Shown here in pieces: positions 44,860-54,828 of a stretch of 64,000 nt of DNA. The DNA is from Hypericibacter sp049323455 (GTDB taxonomy: Bacteria > Pseudomonadota > Alphaproteobacteria > Dongiales > Dongiaceae): NCBI GenBank assembly GCA_049323455.1, contig JBMONF010000034.1:202873-266872 (forward strand), in the 5' to 3' direction. The notes under the pieces were generated by a model that saw only the letters and a list, made by a program, of their open reading frames with translations, made no database searches and was not told the origin of the DNA. The translations under genes and the position numbers were made by a program. How positions within the stretch are numbered: position 1 is the stretch's first letter; each line of letters begins with the position of its first letter.

Positions 44860-46404
44860 CTACCCCTTGCCCCAGAAGGGCTTGCGGTCGAGAAAGTCGC
44901 CCCACACCGCGGCGAAACCGGCGATGTCGTGCTCGATGCGTGCGGCCTGCCAGCCGCGCACCAACCCGATGGCGTGCCCGGCCTCGGCACTGTCGGGCAT
45001 GCGCGCTTCGAGCTTCTGCATGAGCCCGTGCGTCACCACCGCGTCATTGATCGAGCCAAGCCGGTCCTGCAGCTCGGCCACGGCCGCCAGGTAACGGCGC
45101 ACCGGCCTCTGGGGGTAGAGCGAGCGGAAGAAATCGGCACTGTAGCGCATCTTCTTGGCAAGCAGCCGCAGCCGATGCAGATCGGATTCGCCGAGATCCT
45201 TGAGGTTCTTTCCAAATTTGCGCAGCCGGCGATGGCGAAAGGTCAGGAGCCGGTCGGCGAACCGCTTGACCGGCCCCTGCAGCACGGTCGCCTCGGCGGT
45301 CCCGACCGGCGGTGCCCAGTCGTCGGCTTCGAGCATGCGGCCGAGTTTGAGCAGCAGCAGCGTATAGCGCGGCGCGGCGAATAGCGCACGCACCGTCTCG
45401 TAGGCCTCACGACGCAACTTGTCGGCCTCGGCGCCCAGATGGACCAGCGCCGTCTCGTTCGGCAGCCGTTTCAAGATCGGCGGCAGGGCATAGCCCACGA
45501 ACACGTCCCAGTCGCGGGCGGGGCTCAGCTCCTGCTGCACCCACCGCAACTCTCCCGACAGCCAACCATGCGCCTCGTCGGCCATGTGGTGCCGGTAGGC
45601 GGCCACGAGGGCGCGCAACCGGCGCAGTGCGACCCGGGCCTGATGCACGCCTTCGGGGTCCTCGCCCAGCTCGGCCGCCGTCTCGTTGGCGCCGAACTGG
45701 GCCATGCAGGCGCGCGCGATGGCACCGAAGGCGGCCCGCGCGGTGAGGCTGCGATCGAGCGCGATGGCGCTTCCAGGTAGCGGCTCGGGCTTGCCACCCA
45801 CGAAAAGGCGGTAGCCGCGGGCGGCCTTGGTCCGCCATTCGATCCGGAGCGGCCAGCGCTGCGCCAAGTCGATCGCGAGATCGTAGAGCGCCTGGGTGGG
45901 CCCCAGCACCAGCTCGAGCTCGAGTTCGGCCACCGTCAGCCGCCGGCCGCCGCTTTCGATCTCGCCCTCGTCGAGCGCCACCTCGATCTCGGCGCCGGCA
46001 TGGCCCACGAGCCAGGTCCGTCGCGCGATGTCGGTCGTGAACACCGGCGCCAGACGGCGCGCCACCTTGTGCTTCTCGAAGAAGCGCTGCAGCGCCGGAA
46101 GCTCGATGCGCTGCAGCTCCGGCCGCTCGCCCGGCACCGGCTGCTCGTGCTCGGCATGCCGTTGCAGCCCGCCGCCGGGCGCACCCGCCACTTTCAGCGT
46201 CTGCACGAAGCGCTCGCCGACGCGCCGCACCCTGAGCGCCATGCCGGCATCGGACAGGCTGAGGTCGGGCGTGTCGTAATAGATGCTGAGCAGCCGCCGG
46301 GTCGTCGGCCGCTTGAGCGCCTGGGCCTGCAGCGTCGGATCCCTGCGCACCGACCCGATCAGCTCGGCCGCCAACGCCAGCTTGAGTTCGATCTCGTCCG
46401 GCAT
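44860..46404 (-). CDS. CYTH-CHAD domain inorganic triphosphatase
   Basis: 514 residues. The N-terminal CYTH domain starts EIELKLAL (4-11), the defining ExExK-type signature of triphosphate-tunnel enzymes. From about 225 a CHAD domain follows with EGVHQARVALRRLRA (252-266) and a second VHQxR-like helix LHRLRLLAKKMRYSADFF. E. coli YgiF with this layout hydrolyses inorganic triphosphate, and CHAD domains bind polyphosphate. Located beside ppk-ppx, a polyphosphate-related role is well supported by context. The upstream 46405-46537 spacer is AT-rich and probably holds the promoter. Confidence 0.9.
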   Translation of the reverse strand: MPDEIELKLALAAELIGSVRRDPTLQAQALKRPTTRRLLSIYYDTPDLSLSDAGMALRVRRVGERFVQTLKVAGAPGGGLQRHAEHEQPVPGERPELQRIELPALQRFFEKHKVARRLAPVFTTDIARRTWLVGHAGAEIEVALDEGEIESGGRRLTVAELELELVLGPTQALYDLAIDLAQRWPLRIEWRTKAARGYRLFVGGKPEPLPGSAIALDRSLTARAAFGAIARACMAQFGANETAAELGEDPEGVHQARVALRRLRALVAAYRHHMADEAHGWLSGELRWVQQELSPARDWDVFVGYALPPILKRLPNETALVHLGAEADKLRREAYETVRALFAAPRYTLLLLKLGRMLEADDWAPPVGTAEATVLQGPVKRFADRLLTFRHRRLRKFGKNLKDLGESDLHRLRLLAKKMRYSADFFRSLYPQRPVRRYLAAVAELQDRLGSINDAVVTHGLMQKLEARMPDSAEAGHAIGLVRGWQAARIEHDIAGFAAVWGDFLDRKPFWGKG

Positions 46405-46537
46405 CGCCCCCTGCCCGCCCGGCTCAATGTCGGCTGAAACGGCCTATGGCTTACCGGCAGCGCCGGCGACAAGAAAGTTACCGTTTCGAGTCGGTTCGGA
46501 GTCAGATTTGTGTCTGCGGTAAAATCTTCTTTTTATT

Positions 46538-47242
46538 TCAAGAACCTTCGGGGTCCGGAAAGGCGAGCCAGCCCTGCCGTTCCAGCAAGGCGCGCACCCG
46601 CGGCAAGGTAACACCCTGCCCCGCCGCCAGCGTCTCGCGATCGAGCGCCGCCACCACCGCACGCGCGGCGGCGAAAGACCGCTCGATGCGTAGCGCGACA
46701 TAGCGCACGACATCCGGCGCCACGGTCAGTTGGCGATCGGCGAAGAGCTTGGTCAGCACCGCTTCCAGGACCGCGTCGTCGGGTGCGCCGATCGCGACGG
46801 CAGGAATGGCGGCGAGGCGCGAGCGCAAGTCGGCGAGCACGAGCGGCCAGCGCGCGGGCGCCTCCAGCCCCAGCAGGAGCAGATGGCCGCGCCGCTCGGC
46901 AACGAGATTGTAGAGATGCAGCAGGCCGCGCTCGCGCCTGGCGTCGAGCTCGCGATCGACGTCGTCCACCAGCAGCGCCGCCGCTCCTTCCACGAGCGCC
47001 GATATCCGCTCGATGGCGGCAAGCTCGGCCGCGGCGACGACGCGGGCGCGGGCGCGCTCCGCCCAGACGCAGCCGAGATGGGTCTTGCCCGACCCGGGCG
47101 GCCCATGGATGGCAAGCGCCGGCGCCGGCCAGTCGGGCCAGCGCGCCACCCAGGCCACGGCCGCCGCGTTGCAGGCGCCGATGACATAGTCGGCCGCGGC
47201 CAGCGACGGCTCGTGCTCGAAATCGAAGGGAATTTGCGACAA
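46538..47242 (-). CDS. hdaA: DnaA-related regulator HdaA
   Basis: 234 residues: a short N-terminal clamp-binding motif (SQIPFDF, residues 2-8, Qxx-hydrophobic-x-F), then an AAA+ module with Walker A GPPGSGKTHLG (47-57) and Walker B LLVDDVD (90-96), and no DNA-binding domain IV. Hda-type proteins bind the sliding clamp and promote DnaA-ATP hydrolysis after initiation. No ATG is available near the clamp motif; TTG at 47242 is the best start. It lies 20 bp after the AI-2E-family permease gene. Confidence 0.9.
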   Translation of the reverse strand: MSQIPFDFEHEPSLAAADYVIGACNAAAVAWVARWPDWPAPALAIHGPPGSGKTHLGCVWAERARARVVAAAELAAIERISALVEGAAALLVDDVDRELDARRERGLLHLYNLVAERRGHLLLLGLEAPARWPLVLADLRSRLAAIPAVAIGAPDDAVLEAVLTKLFADRQLTVAPDVVRYVALRIERSFAAARAVVAALDRETLAAGQGVTLPRVRALLERQGWLAFPDPEGS

Positions 47243-47262
47243 GGGGCGCGCTCTCGCGGGGT

Positions 47263-48342
47263 TCAGTGGCCGCCTTCCGCAGGCGGAGGCGGCGATCCAC
47301 GGTAATAGCCGCTGAGGAGATAGCGGGCGAGCCCGTAGCGCGCCAACACGCCGCAGACCGAAGCCACGGGGACGGCGAGCAACAACCCCACGAAACCGAA
47401 CAGGGCGCCGCCCGCCAAAAGCGCGAAGATGACCCAGACCGGGTGCAGCCGGACGCGGTCGCCGACGAGCTTCGGCGTCAGGACGTTGCCTTCGATCGCC
47501 TGCCCCACGACGCAGAGCCCCACCACCATCGCCAAGCTCGTCCAATCGCCGAACTGCACCAGCGCCAGCCCGATCGAGCCCAGCAACGCCAATATGCTGC
47601 CAAGGAAGGGGATGAAGGAAAGTGCGCCCGCCATCAAGCCCAGCACCAAGCCGAAATCGAGCCCGATCAGGCTGAAGCCGAACCCGTAATAGAGCGCGAG
47701 GCAGAGACAGACCGTCGCCTGCCCGCGCGCGAACCCCGCCAAGGTGCGGTCGATTTCCGCCAGTTGGGTGCGGATCTCGTCGGCGTGGGTGCGCGGCAGC
47801 CAGCCGTCGATGGCCCTGACGATGCGGTCCCAGTCGCGCAGCAGATAGAAGGTCACGATCGGCGTGATGAAGATCAGCGACAGCAGGTTGGCGAGCGCGA
47901 GCCCCCCGCTCAGCACCTGGCCGATGGCATCCACACCCCAGCCGGCGATGCGTCCGGCGTAGCCGGCGACGTCGCCGAGGCTGGGCGCGGCGGAGGCCGG
48001 AAGATGGGCGCGCAGGGCCCGCAGGATGGGGCCCAGCTTCTCGGTCGCTGCCTGGATGTAGGACGGCAGCGCTGCCACGAGATCGACCAGTTGGCGCTCC
48101 AGCGGCGGCAGGAGAAGGGCCGCCAGGGCCGCCACGAAAAGCACGAACAGTGCGGTGACGATGCTCGTCGCCAGCGTGCGCGAGGCGCCCAGCCGCTCGA
48201 TCCGGTCGCAGACGGGATCGAGGAAATAGGCCACCGCCATGCCGGCGACAAAAGGCAGCAGGACGCCGCGCAGGAAGTAGAGCGCCAGCACCAGCAGGAC
48301 AAGCCCGATCAGCCAGAACCGGAGCTGACGCTCGGCTGTCAC
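47263..48342 (-). CDS. AI-2E family (PerM/YdiK) transporter
   Basis: 359 residues, seven to eight membrane helices with the family pattern: an N-terminal helical pair, a long amphipathic segment (about 80-140) and a C-terminal cluster including PIVTFYLLRDWDRI and LSFIPFLGSI. The family exports small molecules such as AI-2 or works in Na+/H+ exchange; substrate unknown. GTG start. Part of a four-gene minus-strand run (DUF2066, CDP-alcohol transferase, permease, hdaA). Confidence 0.87.
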   Translation of the reverse strand: MTAERQLRFWLIGLVLLVLALYFLRGVLLPFVAGMAVAYFLDPVCDRIERLGASRTLATSIVTALFVLFVAALAALLLPPLERQLVDLVAALPSYIQAATEKLGPILRALRAHLPASAAPSLGDVAGYAGRIAGWGVDAIGQVLSGGLALANLLSLIFITPIVTFYLLRDWDRIVRAIDGWLPRTHADEIRTQLAEIDRTLAGFARGQATVCLCLALYYGFGFSLIGLDFGLVLGLMAGALSFIPFLGSILALLGSIGLALVQFGDWTSLAMVVGLCVVGQAIEGNVLTPKLVGDRVRLHPVWVIFALLAGGALFGFVGLLLAVPVASVCGVLARYGLARYLLSGYYRGSPPPPAEGGH

Positions 48343-48344
48343 GG

Positions 48345-48893
48345 CTACTCTCCCACCCCCAGCGCCCGCCGGCCCCACACGGTGACATAGGCCGCGCCAG
48401 AAGCGACCGTGCTGACGGCCACGGCATAGACCAGCCATGGGGTAAGGTCGTAGTCGTCGACGCCCAGGCCGAGCCGCGCCAGCACGAGGCCGATCAGCGT
48501 GATCTGCAGCACCGTGTTGAGCTTGCTCACGAAGAGCGGCTGCATCGTCAAAGACTGCGTCAGCGTCTGATAGAGGATGGCGCCGCCGATGATGAGCACG
48601 TCGCGGAACACCACGAGGATCACCAGCCAGCTGTCGATGAAGCCCTGATAGCCCAGCGTGACGTAGGAGCTGACCAGCAGGGATTTGTCGGCGAGTGGAT
48701 CGAGATAGGCGCCGATCTCGCTGCGGGCGCCCAGCCGGCGTGCCAGGAACCCGTCGATCGCATCGGAGGCACCGGCTGCGAGAAACAACCAGAAGGCCGC
48801 CTCGAACCGGTCGGTAAGCATGAGCCAGACCGCCAGCGGCACCGCCAAGAGCCGCCCCAGCGTGATGAAATTGGGGATGAGCGCGGCCAACAA
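48345..48893 (-). CDS. CDP-alcohol phosphatidyltransferase (PgsA-like)
   Basis: About 182 residues with six membrane helices. The signature DG-x2-AR-x8-G-x3-D-x3-D is complete: DGFLARRLGARSEIGAYLDP followed by LAD. It transfers a phosphatidyl group from CDP-diacylglycerol to an alcohol, most likely glycerol-3-phosphate, but chemistry alone does not decide. It begins NFITLGRLLAVPLAV like PgsA. No ATG lies upstream of the first helix; TTG at 48893, 13 bp after the DUF2066 stop, is inferred. It abuts the permease gene by 2 bp. Confidence 0.82.
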   Translation of the reverse strand: MLAALIPNFITLGRLLAVPLAVWLMLTDRFEAAFWLFLAAGASDAIDGFLARRLGARSEIGAYLDPLADKSLLVSSYVTLGYQGFIDSWLVILVVFRDVLIIGGAILYQTLTQSLTMQPLFVSKLNTVLQITLIGLVLARLGLGVDDYDLTPWLVYAVAVSTVASGAAYVTVWGRRALGVGE

Positions 48894-48906
48894 CGCGCGG
48901 TTACTC

Positions 48907-50079
48907 TTACGGCGCCGTCGAAGGAGCACCGGCCGCCGGCGTGCCCGCCGGGGCCGCGCCGCTCTCGGTCGCGAGCAGCACGCGCCTGCCGCCGTCGCTG
49001 GCAAGCGCCAGCCGTCGCTCGCCCAGGGCCGATACGAGCTGTGTTTCGTCGCCCACATAGACGAGGTCGAGCTCGGCCGCCGCGGTGGAAAGGGTCCGGA
49101 TCTCGGCGCGCTTCAATGTGGGAATGCCCGCGAGGCGGCGGCGAATCTCGAGCCAGGCCGGAAAGCCGTCGATCGGCACCGTAACGCTGAGCCGCTGCTC
49201 GGCGCCCGAAGCCACCAGATTCTGCTGCTTGATCTGGTCCTGTAGCAGGCTCTGCACGCGATCGACGGCGGCGGCATAGAGCTCGTCGAGGCCGGCACCG
49301 CCGAGGCTGACCCGATCGGTGAAGCTGGCGACGAGCCCTGCGGGGCCATACCGCTTGGCGTCGATGTCGAGGTTGCGCGCGTCGCTGGCGGCATCGGCGC
49401 CGAGCTTCGCCACCACCACCAGCGCTTCGGTCGCGCCGTAGCGCCGGTCCAGTGCCGCGAGCTTGGCCGCTTCGCCAGCCACGGCGCCGGCGGCATCGAT
49501 GATGCTGGCATCGAGCTCGTCGCCCGACGGAATCTCGAGCGGCACCAGCGTGCCACCGGACGGCTGAGCGGCCCACGCACGCAGCCACGCGTTCTGCGCG
49601 TCCCACAGCAGCGTTTGGTCGTCGATCTGGAGCACCGGCACGACCAGGATCGGCGTGCTCGGCAGCACCGCGTAGCGAACGCCGTTCTGCTCCAGAAAGG
49701 CGCGGACCGGCCCGCCCTTGAAACGGAAGCTGAGCTTGCCGATGTAGCGCACGGCCGAGGCTCGCTCCGATTCGACCTCGAAATCGCTGACGAGGTCGGC
49801 GATCTCGGCATCGGAGAGCCGCGGCAGGCGCGCCACCGCTTCCGAATCGGCCAGTTCGCCCACGAGCTTCTCGAACGCGATACGCTGGCCCACCACGATC
49901 GCCGCGTCGCGTGCGGCCGCAGCACTGGCCGCAGTGACATCCACGTCGACCCCGCCAACCTTATAGCTGTCGGGGCCTACGCCTTGCGCGCCTGCAGCCC
50001 CCGGCAGCCCCATCAAAACCGCGAGGCCGAGCGCGGCCAGCGCATGCCGCCAGAGCCGCCCTCCCCGTCCTTCCGCCAT
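48907..50079 (-). CDS. DUF2066 exported protein
   Basis: 390 residues with a signal peptide (hydrophobic HALAALGLAVLMGLPGAAGA). The mature part begins VGGVDVDVTAASAAAARDAA and contains the family's LxDxEIADLV...FEVESERASAVRY region. A conserved alphaproteobacterial gene of unknown role, nearly always next to purM and hda. The C terminus is Ala/Pro-rich and disordered. Divergent from purM by 77 bp. Confidence 0.8.
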   Translation of the reverse strand: MAEGRGGRLWRHALAALGLAVLMGLPGAAGAQGVGPDSYKVGGVDVDVTAASAAAARDAAIVVGQRIAFEKLVGELADSEAVARLPRLSDAEIADLVSDFEVESERASAVRYIGKLSFRFKGGPVRAFLEQNGVRYAVLPSTPILVVPVLQIDDQTLLWDAQNAWLRAWAAQPSGGTLVPLEIPSGDELDASIIDAAGAVAGEAAKLAALDRRYGATEALVVVAKLGADAASDARNLDIDAKRYGPAGLVASFTDRVSLGGAGLDELYAAAVDRVQSLLQDQIKQQNLVASGAEQRLSVTVPIDGFPAWLEIRRRLAGIPTLKRAEIRTLSTAAAELDLVYVGDETQLVSALGERRLALASDGGRRVLLATESGAAPAGTPAAGAPSTAP

Positions 50080-50156
50080 TGCAAACCTGTCGGGATTCAC
50101 TATTGTTCCCGCGCCGTTCCGGTGCGGCCTCGGGTTATACCCCATAGCCAGCGAAG

Positions 50157-51263
50157 ATGCCATCCGGGGAGGACGCCATAAGCAGCCCGCCTCATCCCAA
50201 GGACAGCCAGACCTACCGCGACGCCGGCGTCGACATCGACGCGGGCAATGCGCTGGTCGAAGCGATCAAGCCGCTGGCCAGGACCACGGCGCGCGCGGGC
50301 AGCGATGCGGGCCTGGGTGGCTTCGGCGCCTTCTTCGATCTGAGGGCGGCCGGTTATCGCGACCCGATCCTGGTCGCCACCACCGACGGCGTCGGTACCA
50401 AGCTCAAGATCGCCATCGCCACCGGCAGGCATGAGCGCATCGGCATCGATCTGGTGGCGATGTGCGTCAACGACCTCGTGGTGCAGGGTGCCGAGCCGCT
50501 GCTGTTCCTCGACTATTTCGCGACCGGCAAGCTCGATGTCGCAGTCGGACGCACCATCGTCGCCGGCATTGCCGAGGGCTGCCGCATCGCCGGCTGCGCG
50601 CTGGTGGGCGGTGAGACCGCCGAGATGCCCAGCATGTACGCGGCCGGCGATTACGACCTCGCGGGCTTTGCGGTGGGCGCCGTCGAGCGCGGCCAGCAAC
50701 TCACGGGCGCCACGGTCGCGGCCGGCGACGTCGTGCTGGGCCTCGCTTCGAGCGGTGTGCACTCCAACGGCTACTCGCTGGTGCGCCGGATCGTCGAGCG
50801 GAGCGGGCTCGGCTATGACGCGCCAGCACCCTTCGCGCCCGAGCGCGGTCTGGCCGCCGCCCTGCTCGAGCCCACGCGCATCTATGTGAAGAGCTGCCTT
50901 GCCGCCGTGCGCGCCGGCCATCTGAAGGCGCTCGCCCACATCACCGGCGGCGGGTTGATCGAGAACCCGCCGCGCGTGGTGCCGGGTCACCTCGCGGTCG
51001 AAATCGACGCGAGGGCGTGGGCGCTGCCGCCGGTCTTCGGCTGGCTGATGCACGAGGGCCATGTCGCGCCCGAGGAGATGGCGCGCACGTTCAACTGCGG
51101 TATCGGCATGGTCGCGGTGACGGCGCCCGAAGCGGTGGAGGCCGCAACGGCCGCGCTGACGGCCGCGGGCGAGCGCGTCTTCCATATCGGACGCATCGTC
51201 GAGCGGGCCCAAGGCGCGGCCCGTGCGCGCGTCCTCAACCTGGAATCCGCATGGCGCCGCTGA
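50157..51263 (+). CDS. purM: Phosphoribosylformylglycinamidine cyclo-ligase
   Basis: 368 residues. It opens YRDAGVDIDAGNALVEAIKP, with VATTDGVGTKLKIA, the MCVNDLVVQGAEPLLFLDYF core and LVGGETAEMP. It closes the imidazole ring (AIR synthesis) in purine biosynthesis. Overlaps purN by 13 bp, so translation is coupled. Full length. Confidence 0.96.
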   Translation: MPSGEDAISSPPHPKDSQTYRDAGVDIDAGNALVEAIKPLARTTARAGSDAGLGGFGAFFDLRAAGYRDPILVATTDGVGTKLKIAIATGRHERIGIDLVAMCVNDLVVQGAEPLLFLDYFATGKLDVAVGRTIVAGIAEGCRIAGCALVGGETAEMPSMYAAGDYDLAGFAVGAVERGQQLTGATVAAGDVVLGLASSGVHSNGYSLVRRIVERSGLGYDAPAPFAPERGLAAALLEPTRIYVKSCLAAVRAGHLKALAHITGGGLIENPPRVVPGHLAVEIDARAWALPPVFGWLMHEGHVAPEEMARTFNCGIGMVAVTAPEAVEAATAALTAAGERVFHIGRIVERAQGAARARVLNLESAWRR

Positions 51264-51901
51264 AGGTCGGCGTCCTGATCTCGGGGCGCGGCAGCAACCT
51301 ACAGGCGCTCATCGCGGCCTGCCGCGATCCGGCCACCAACGCCCGCATCGAGCTCGTGATCTCCAACAAGGCCGACGCCGCAGGCCTCGCGCATGCAGCC
51401 GCAGCCGCCATCCCGACCGCCGTGGTCGAGCACAAGGCCTATCCCAGCCGCGCCGGCTTCGATGCCGAGCTTGATCGGCAGCTCAGGGCGGCCGGGGTCG
51501 AGCTGGTCTGCCTCGCCGGCTTCATGCGCATCCTGACCAACGAATTCATCGAGGCCTGGCGCGACAAGATGATCAACATCCATCCCTCGCTGCTGCCGGC
51601 TTTCCGCGGCCTCGACACCCACGCCCGGGCGCTGGCCGAGGGCGTGCGCTTCGCCGGCTGCACGGTCCATTTCGTGCGCCCCGAGCTCGATACCGGGCCG
51701 ATTGTCGTTCAGGCCGTGGTGCCGGTCGAAGCGGACGACACGCCCGAGAGCCTGGCCGCGCGCGTGCTCGCAGTCGAGCACCGCGCCTATCCGCTGGCGC
51801 TCAAGCTCGTCGCCTCCGGGAGGGTCCGGATCGAGGGCGAACGCGCCATCGTGGATGGGGCCACAGCGCCGGCGGCGGCACTGCTCAATCCGACGGACTG
51901 A
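51251..51901 (+). CDS. purN: Phosphoribosylglycinamide formyltransferase
   Basis: 216 residues. Catalytic triad N109-H111-D147 is present in MINIHPSLLPAF and ELDTGP, and the formyl-folate loop CLAGFMRILTNEF is intact. Uses 10-formyl-tetrahydrofolate to formylate GAR. Start ATG lies inside the end of purM. Confidence 0.96.
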   Translation: MAPLKVGVLISGRGSNLQALIAACRDPATNARIELVISNKADAAGLAHAAAAAIPTAVVEHKAYPSRAGFDAELDRQLRAAGVELVCLAGFMRILTNEFIEAWRDKMINIHPSLLPAFRGLDTHARALAEGVRFAGCTVHFVRPELDTGPIVVQAVVPVEADDTPESLAARVLAVEHRAYPLALKLVASGRVRIEGERAIVDGATAPAAALLNPTD

Positions 51902-52036
51902 GGGCCTCGCGGGGGACCGCCTGCGACTCTGGCGCCGGTTGCCCGGCCGGGCGCGGCTGGTCTAAAAATGGCCGCCCGGCGTGGTCTCCTGGAATCGCCG
52001 GCTTCAAGAGCAATTCCACGGAGGACATCGCGCGCC

Positions 52037-52177
52037 ATGGCTCAGACCGATACCGCCCACACCGATCCGCTCCTCGAGGAGCATCGCCGGGATTTCCACG
52101 CCTTCGTCAAGTTTGCCACCTTCGGCACGGCCTTCGTCGCGCTCGTACTGATCCTGATGGCGCTCCTCCTGCTCTGA
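52037..52177 (+). CDS. Small aa3-type cytochrome oxidase subunit IV-like protein
   Basis: 46 residues: a hydrophilic start rich in acidic and His residues (HTDPLLEEHRRDFHAFVKFA) and one C-terminal membrane helix (FVALVLILMALLLL). This layout fits the bacterial aa3 cytochrome c oxidase subunit IV family, a single-helix accessory protein of heme-copper oxidase. No other oxidase gene lies nearby; such orphans near purN are common in Alphaproteobacteria. AAGAGC/GGAGG-like ribosome site precedes the ATG. Confidence 0.65.
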   Translation: MAQTDTAHTDPLLEEHRRDFHAFVKFATFGTAFVALVLILMALLLL

Positions 52178-52199
52178 GCCGATTCTGCGCGGCTGAAAC

Positions 52200-52322
52200 C
52201 CAAATTCGTCCCCGTCCCCGGGTCCGACCGGGGCCGGGCCCGAGGACAGGCCCCGGTGGGAAGCCAGGAGCAAGCGACGTGCGTTTGCCCCTGGGCCCCG
52301 TTTTTGCGGGGGCAACGAAAGG
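52200..52322. repeat. Dispersed intergenic repeat (family C)
   Basis: A GC-rich block with CCAGGAGCAAGCGACGTGCG and a GGGCCCCG...CGGGG outer hairpin between the oxidase subunit gene and ndk, which converge. Its central part matches the truncated copy at 2018-2065. Confidence 0.55.
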
Positions 52323-52326
52323 GGAA

Positions 52327-52749
<423 letters not shown>

Positions 52750-52917
52750 GGGTGAGCCGCTCCTCGTCGCCTTGAATGGGGTTCTTGGGGATGGGTTCAG
52801 GAAAGGTGGCAGGCTTATAGAGGGTCGGAAAGCCGCCCGCAACCGCCCCCGAAGGAACTTGGCGGGGCGCAGGAGCGCGGTTCCGAACCGCCCCTACCCA
52901 TGCTATCAGGCCGGCCC

Positions 52918-54828
52918 ATGCTGCAGATCCGCGACCTTACCTACCGCATCGCCGGCCGGCCCCTGCTCGAAGGCGCCAGCCTGACACTTCCGGCCGGCCA
53001 CAAGGCCGGGCTGGTCGGGCCCAATGGCTGCGGCAAGTCGACGCTGCTCAAGCTGATCGCGGGCGACCTCGCGCCCGACGCCGGCGACATCGCCCTGCCC
53101 GCGGCCTGGCGCATCGGCCGGCTCGCCCAGGAGGCACCCGACGGACCCGAGAGCCTGCTCGAAACCGTGCTGGCCGCCGATACCGAGCGGGCGCGGCTCC
53201 TGGCCGAAGCGGAGCATGCGGCCGATCCCCACCGCATCGCCGAGATTCACGAGCGGCTTGCCGTCATCGAGGCTCATTCGGCGCCCGCGCGCGCGGCCTC
53301 GATCCTGGCCGGGCTGGGCTTCGACAACGAGGCGCAAGCGCGCCCCTGCCGCGATTTCTCCGGCGGCTGGCGCATGCGGGTGGCGCTGGCGGCCCTGCTC
53401 TTCTCCGAGCCCGATCTGCTGCTGCTGGACGAGCCCACCAACCACCTCGACCTCGAATCCAGCCTGTGGCTCGAGCAGTATCTGACCGACTATCCGCGCA
53501 CGGTCCTCATCGTCAGCCACGATCGCGACCTGCTCAACAAGGCGGTCGACCATATCGTCCATCTCGAGACCCGCAAGCTCATGCTCTATGGCGGCGGCTA
53601 CGACCGCTTCGAGCGCACGCGGGCCGAGCGGCTCGAGCATCAGGCGGCCATGCGCGCCAAGCAGCTCGCCCAGCGCAAGCACATGCAGGCCTTCATCGAC
53701 CGCTTCCGCTACAAGGCGAGCAAGGCGCGCCAGGCGCAGTCGCGCATCAAGGCACTCGAGCGCATGGAGCCGATCGCGGCCGTGACCGAGGCCCGCACCG
53801 AAACCTTCGATTTTCCCGCACCCGATCCCCTGCCCTCGCCACTGGTGGCGCTCGACGGGGTCGCGGTCGGCTACGAGGAGGGCAAGCCGGTCTTGCGCCG
53901 GCTCGATCTGCGGCTCGACCAGGACGACCGGGTGGCGCTGCTGGGCGCCAACGGCAACGGCAAATCGACGCTGGCCAAGCTCATCGCCGGGCGTCTGAAG
54001 CCGATGGCGGGCCAAGTCCGCCGTTCGCCCAAGCTCAAGATCGGCTATTTCGCCCAGCACCAGACCGAGGAGCTGGCGGTCGAAGCCGGCCCGCTCCTTC
54101 TGATGGAGCAGATGGCGCCGCAACTGAGCGAGCCCAAGCGCCGGGCCCATCTGGCGCGCTTCGGCCTGGGCCAGGAGCGCGTGACCACGCCCGTGGGCGC
54201 GCTCTCGGGCGGCGAGAAGGCGCGGCTTCTCTTTGCGCTCGTCACGCGCGATGCGCCGCACGTGCTGATCCTCGACGAGCCCACCAACCATCTCGACATC
54301 GACGCCCGCCAGGCGCTGGTGCAGGCCTTGAACGAATACGAGGGCGCCGTGCTGCTCATCAGCCACGACCCGCATCTGATCGAGCTGGTGGCCGACCGGC
54401 TGTGGCTCGTGGCCGACGGTCTCTGCCGCCCGTTCGACGGCACGCTCGAGGATTATCGTGAACGGCTGCTCTCTGAGCGGCGCACGGCCCGCGCCGAGCG
54501 CAAGGCCGAGGCGCGGGGCCAGAATGGCACGCGCAACGACGCGGCCGCGCGAGCCGAGCGACGGCGCGGCGGGGCGCTGGCGCGCGCGGCAGTCGCGCCG
54601 CTGAAGCGGGCGGCGGAGAATGCCGAAAAGCAGGTGGCGGAGCTCGCCCGTCGCAAGGTCGCGCTCGAGCGCGAGCTGGCCGACCCCGCGATCTACGCAA
54701 AGGACCGCGCCCGCGCACTTGAGCTGCAGCGCACGCTGGGCGAGCTCGGCAAGCGGATCGCGACGGCCGAAGAAGAATGGCTTGAAGCCGCCGCCGCGCT
54801 CGAAGCGGCCGAGAGCGCCGGCCGCTGA
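52918..54828 (+). CDS. ABC-F family ATPase (Uup/YheS-like)
   Basis: 636 residues with two ABC modules in one chain: Walker A GPNGCGKST and GANGNGKST; signatures DFSGGWRMRVAL and LSGGEKARLLF; Walker B LLLDEPTNHLDL and LILDEPTNHLDI. Between them is the charged P-site tRNA-interaction linker (about 235-290, KHMQAFIDRFRYKASKARQA). A C-terminal coiled coil (about 530-630) is rich in Glu/Ala. ABC-F proteins act on the ribosome, not in membranes. The start that gives MLQIRDLTYR is chosen; an ATG six codons upstream also exists. Confidence 0.92.
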   Translation: MLQIRDLTYRIAGRPLLEGASLTLPAGHKAGLVGPNGCGKSTLLKLIAGDLAPDAGDIALPAAWRIGRLAQEAPDGPESLLETVLAADTERARLLAEAEHAADPHRIAEIHERLAVIEAHSAPARAASILAGLGFDNEAQARPCRDFSGGWRMRVALAALLFSEPDLLLLDEPTNHLDLESSLWLEQYLTDYPRTVLIVSHDRDLLNKAVDHIVHLETRKLMLYGGGYDRFERTRAERLEHQAAMRAKQLAQRKHMQAFIDRFRYKASKARQAQSRIKALERMEPIAAVTEARTETFDFPAPDPLPSPLVALDGVAVGYEEGKPVLRRLDLRLDQDDRVALLGANGNGKSTLAKLIAGRLKPMAGQVRRSPKLKIGYFAQHQTEELAVEAGPLLLMEQMAPQLSEPKRRAHLARFGLGQERVTTPVGALSGGEKARLLFALVTRDAPHVLILDEPTNHLDIDARQALVQALNEYEGAVLLISHDPHLIELVADRLWLVADGLCRPFDGTLEDYRERLLSERRTARAERKAEARGQNGTRNDAAARAERRRGGALARAAVAPLKRAAENAEKQVAELARRKVALERELADPAIYAKDRARALELQRTLGELGKRIATAEEEWLEAAAALEAAESAGR

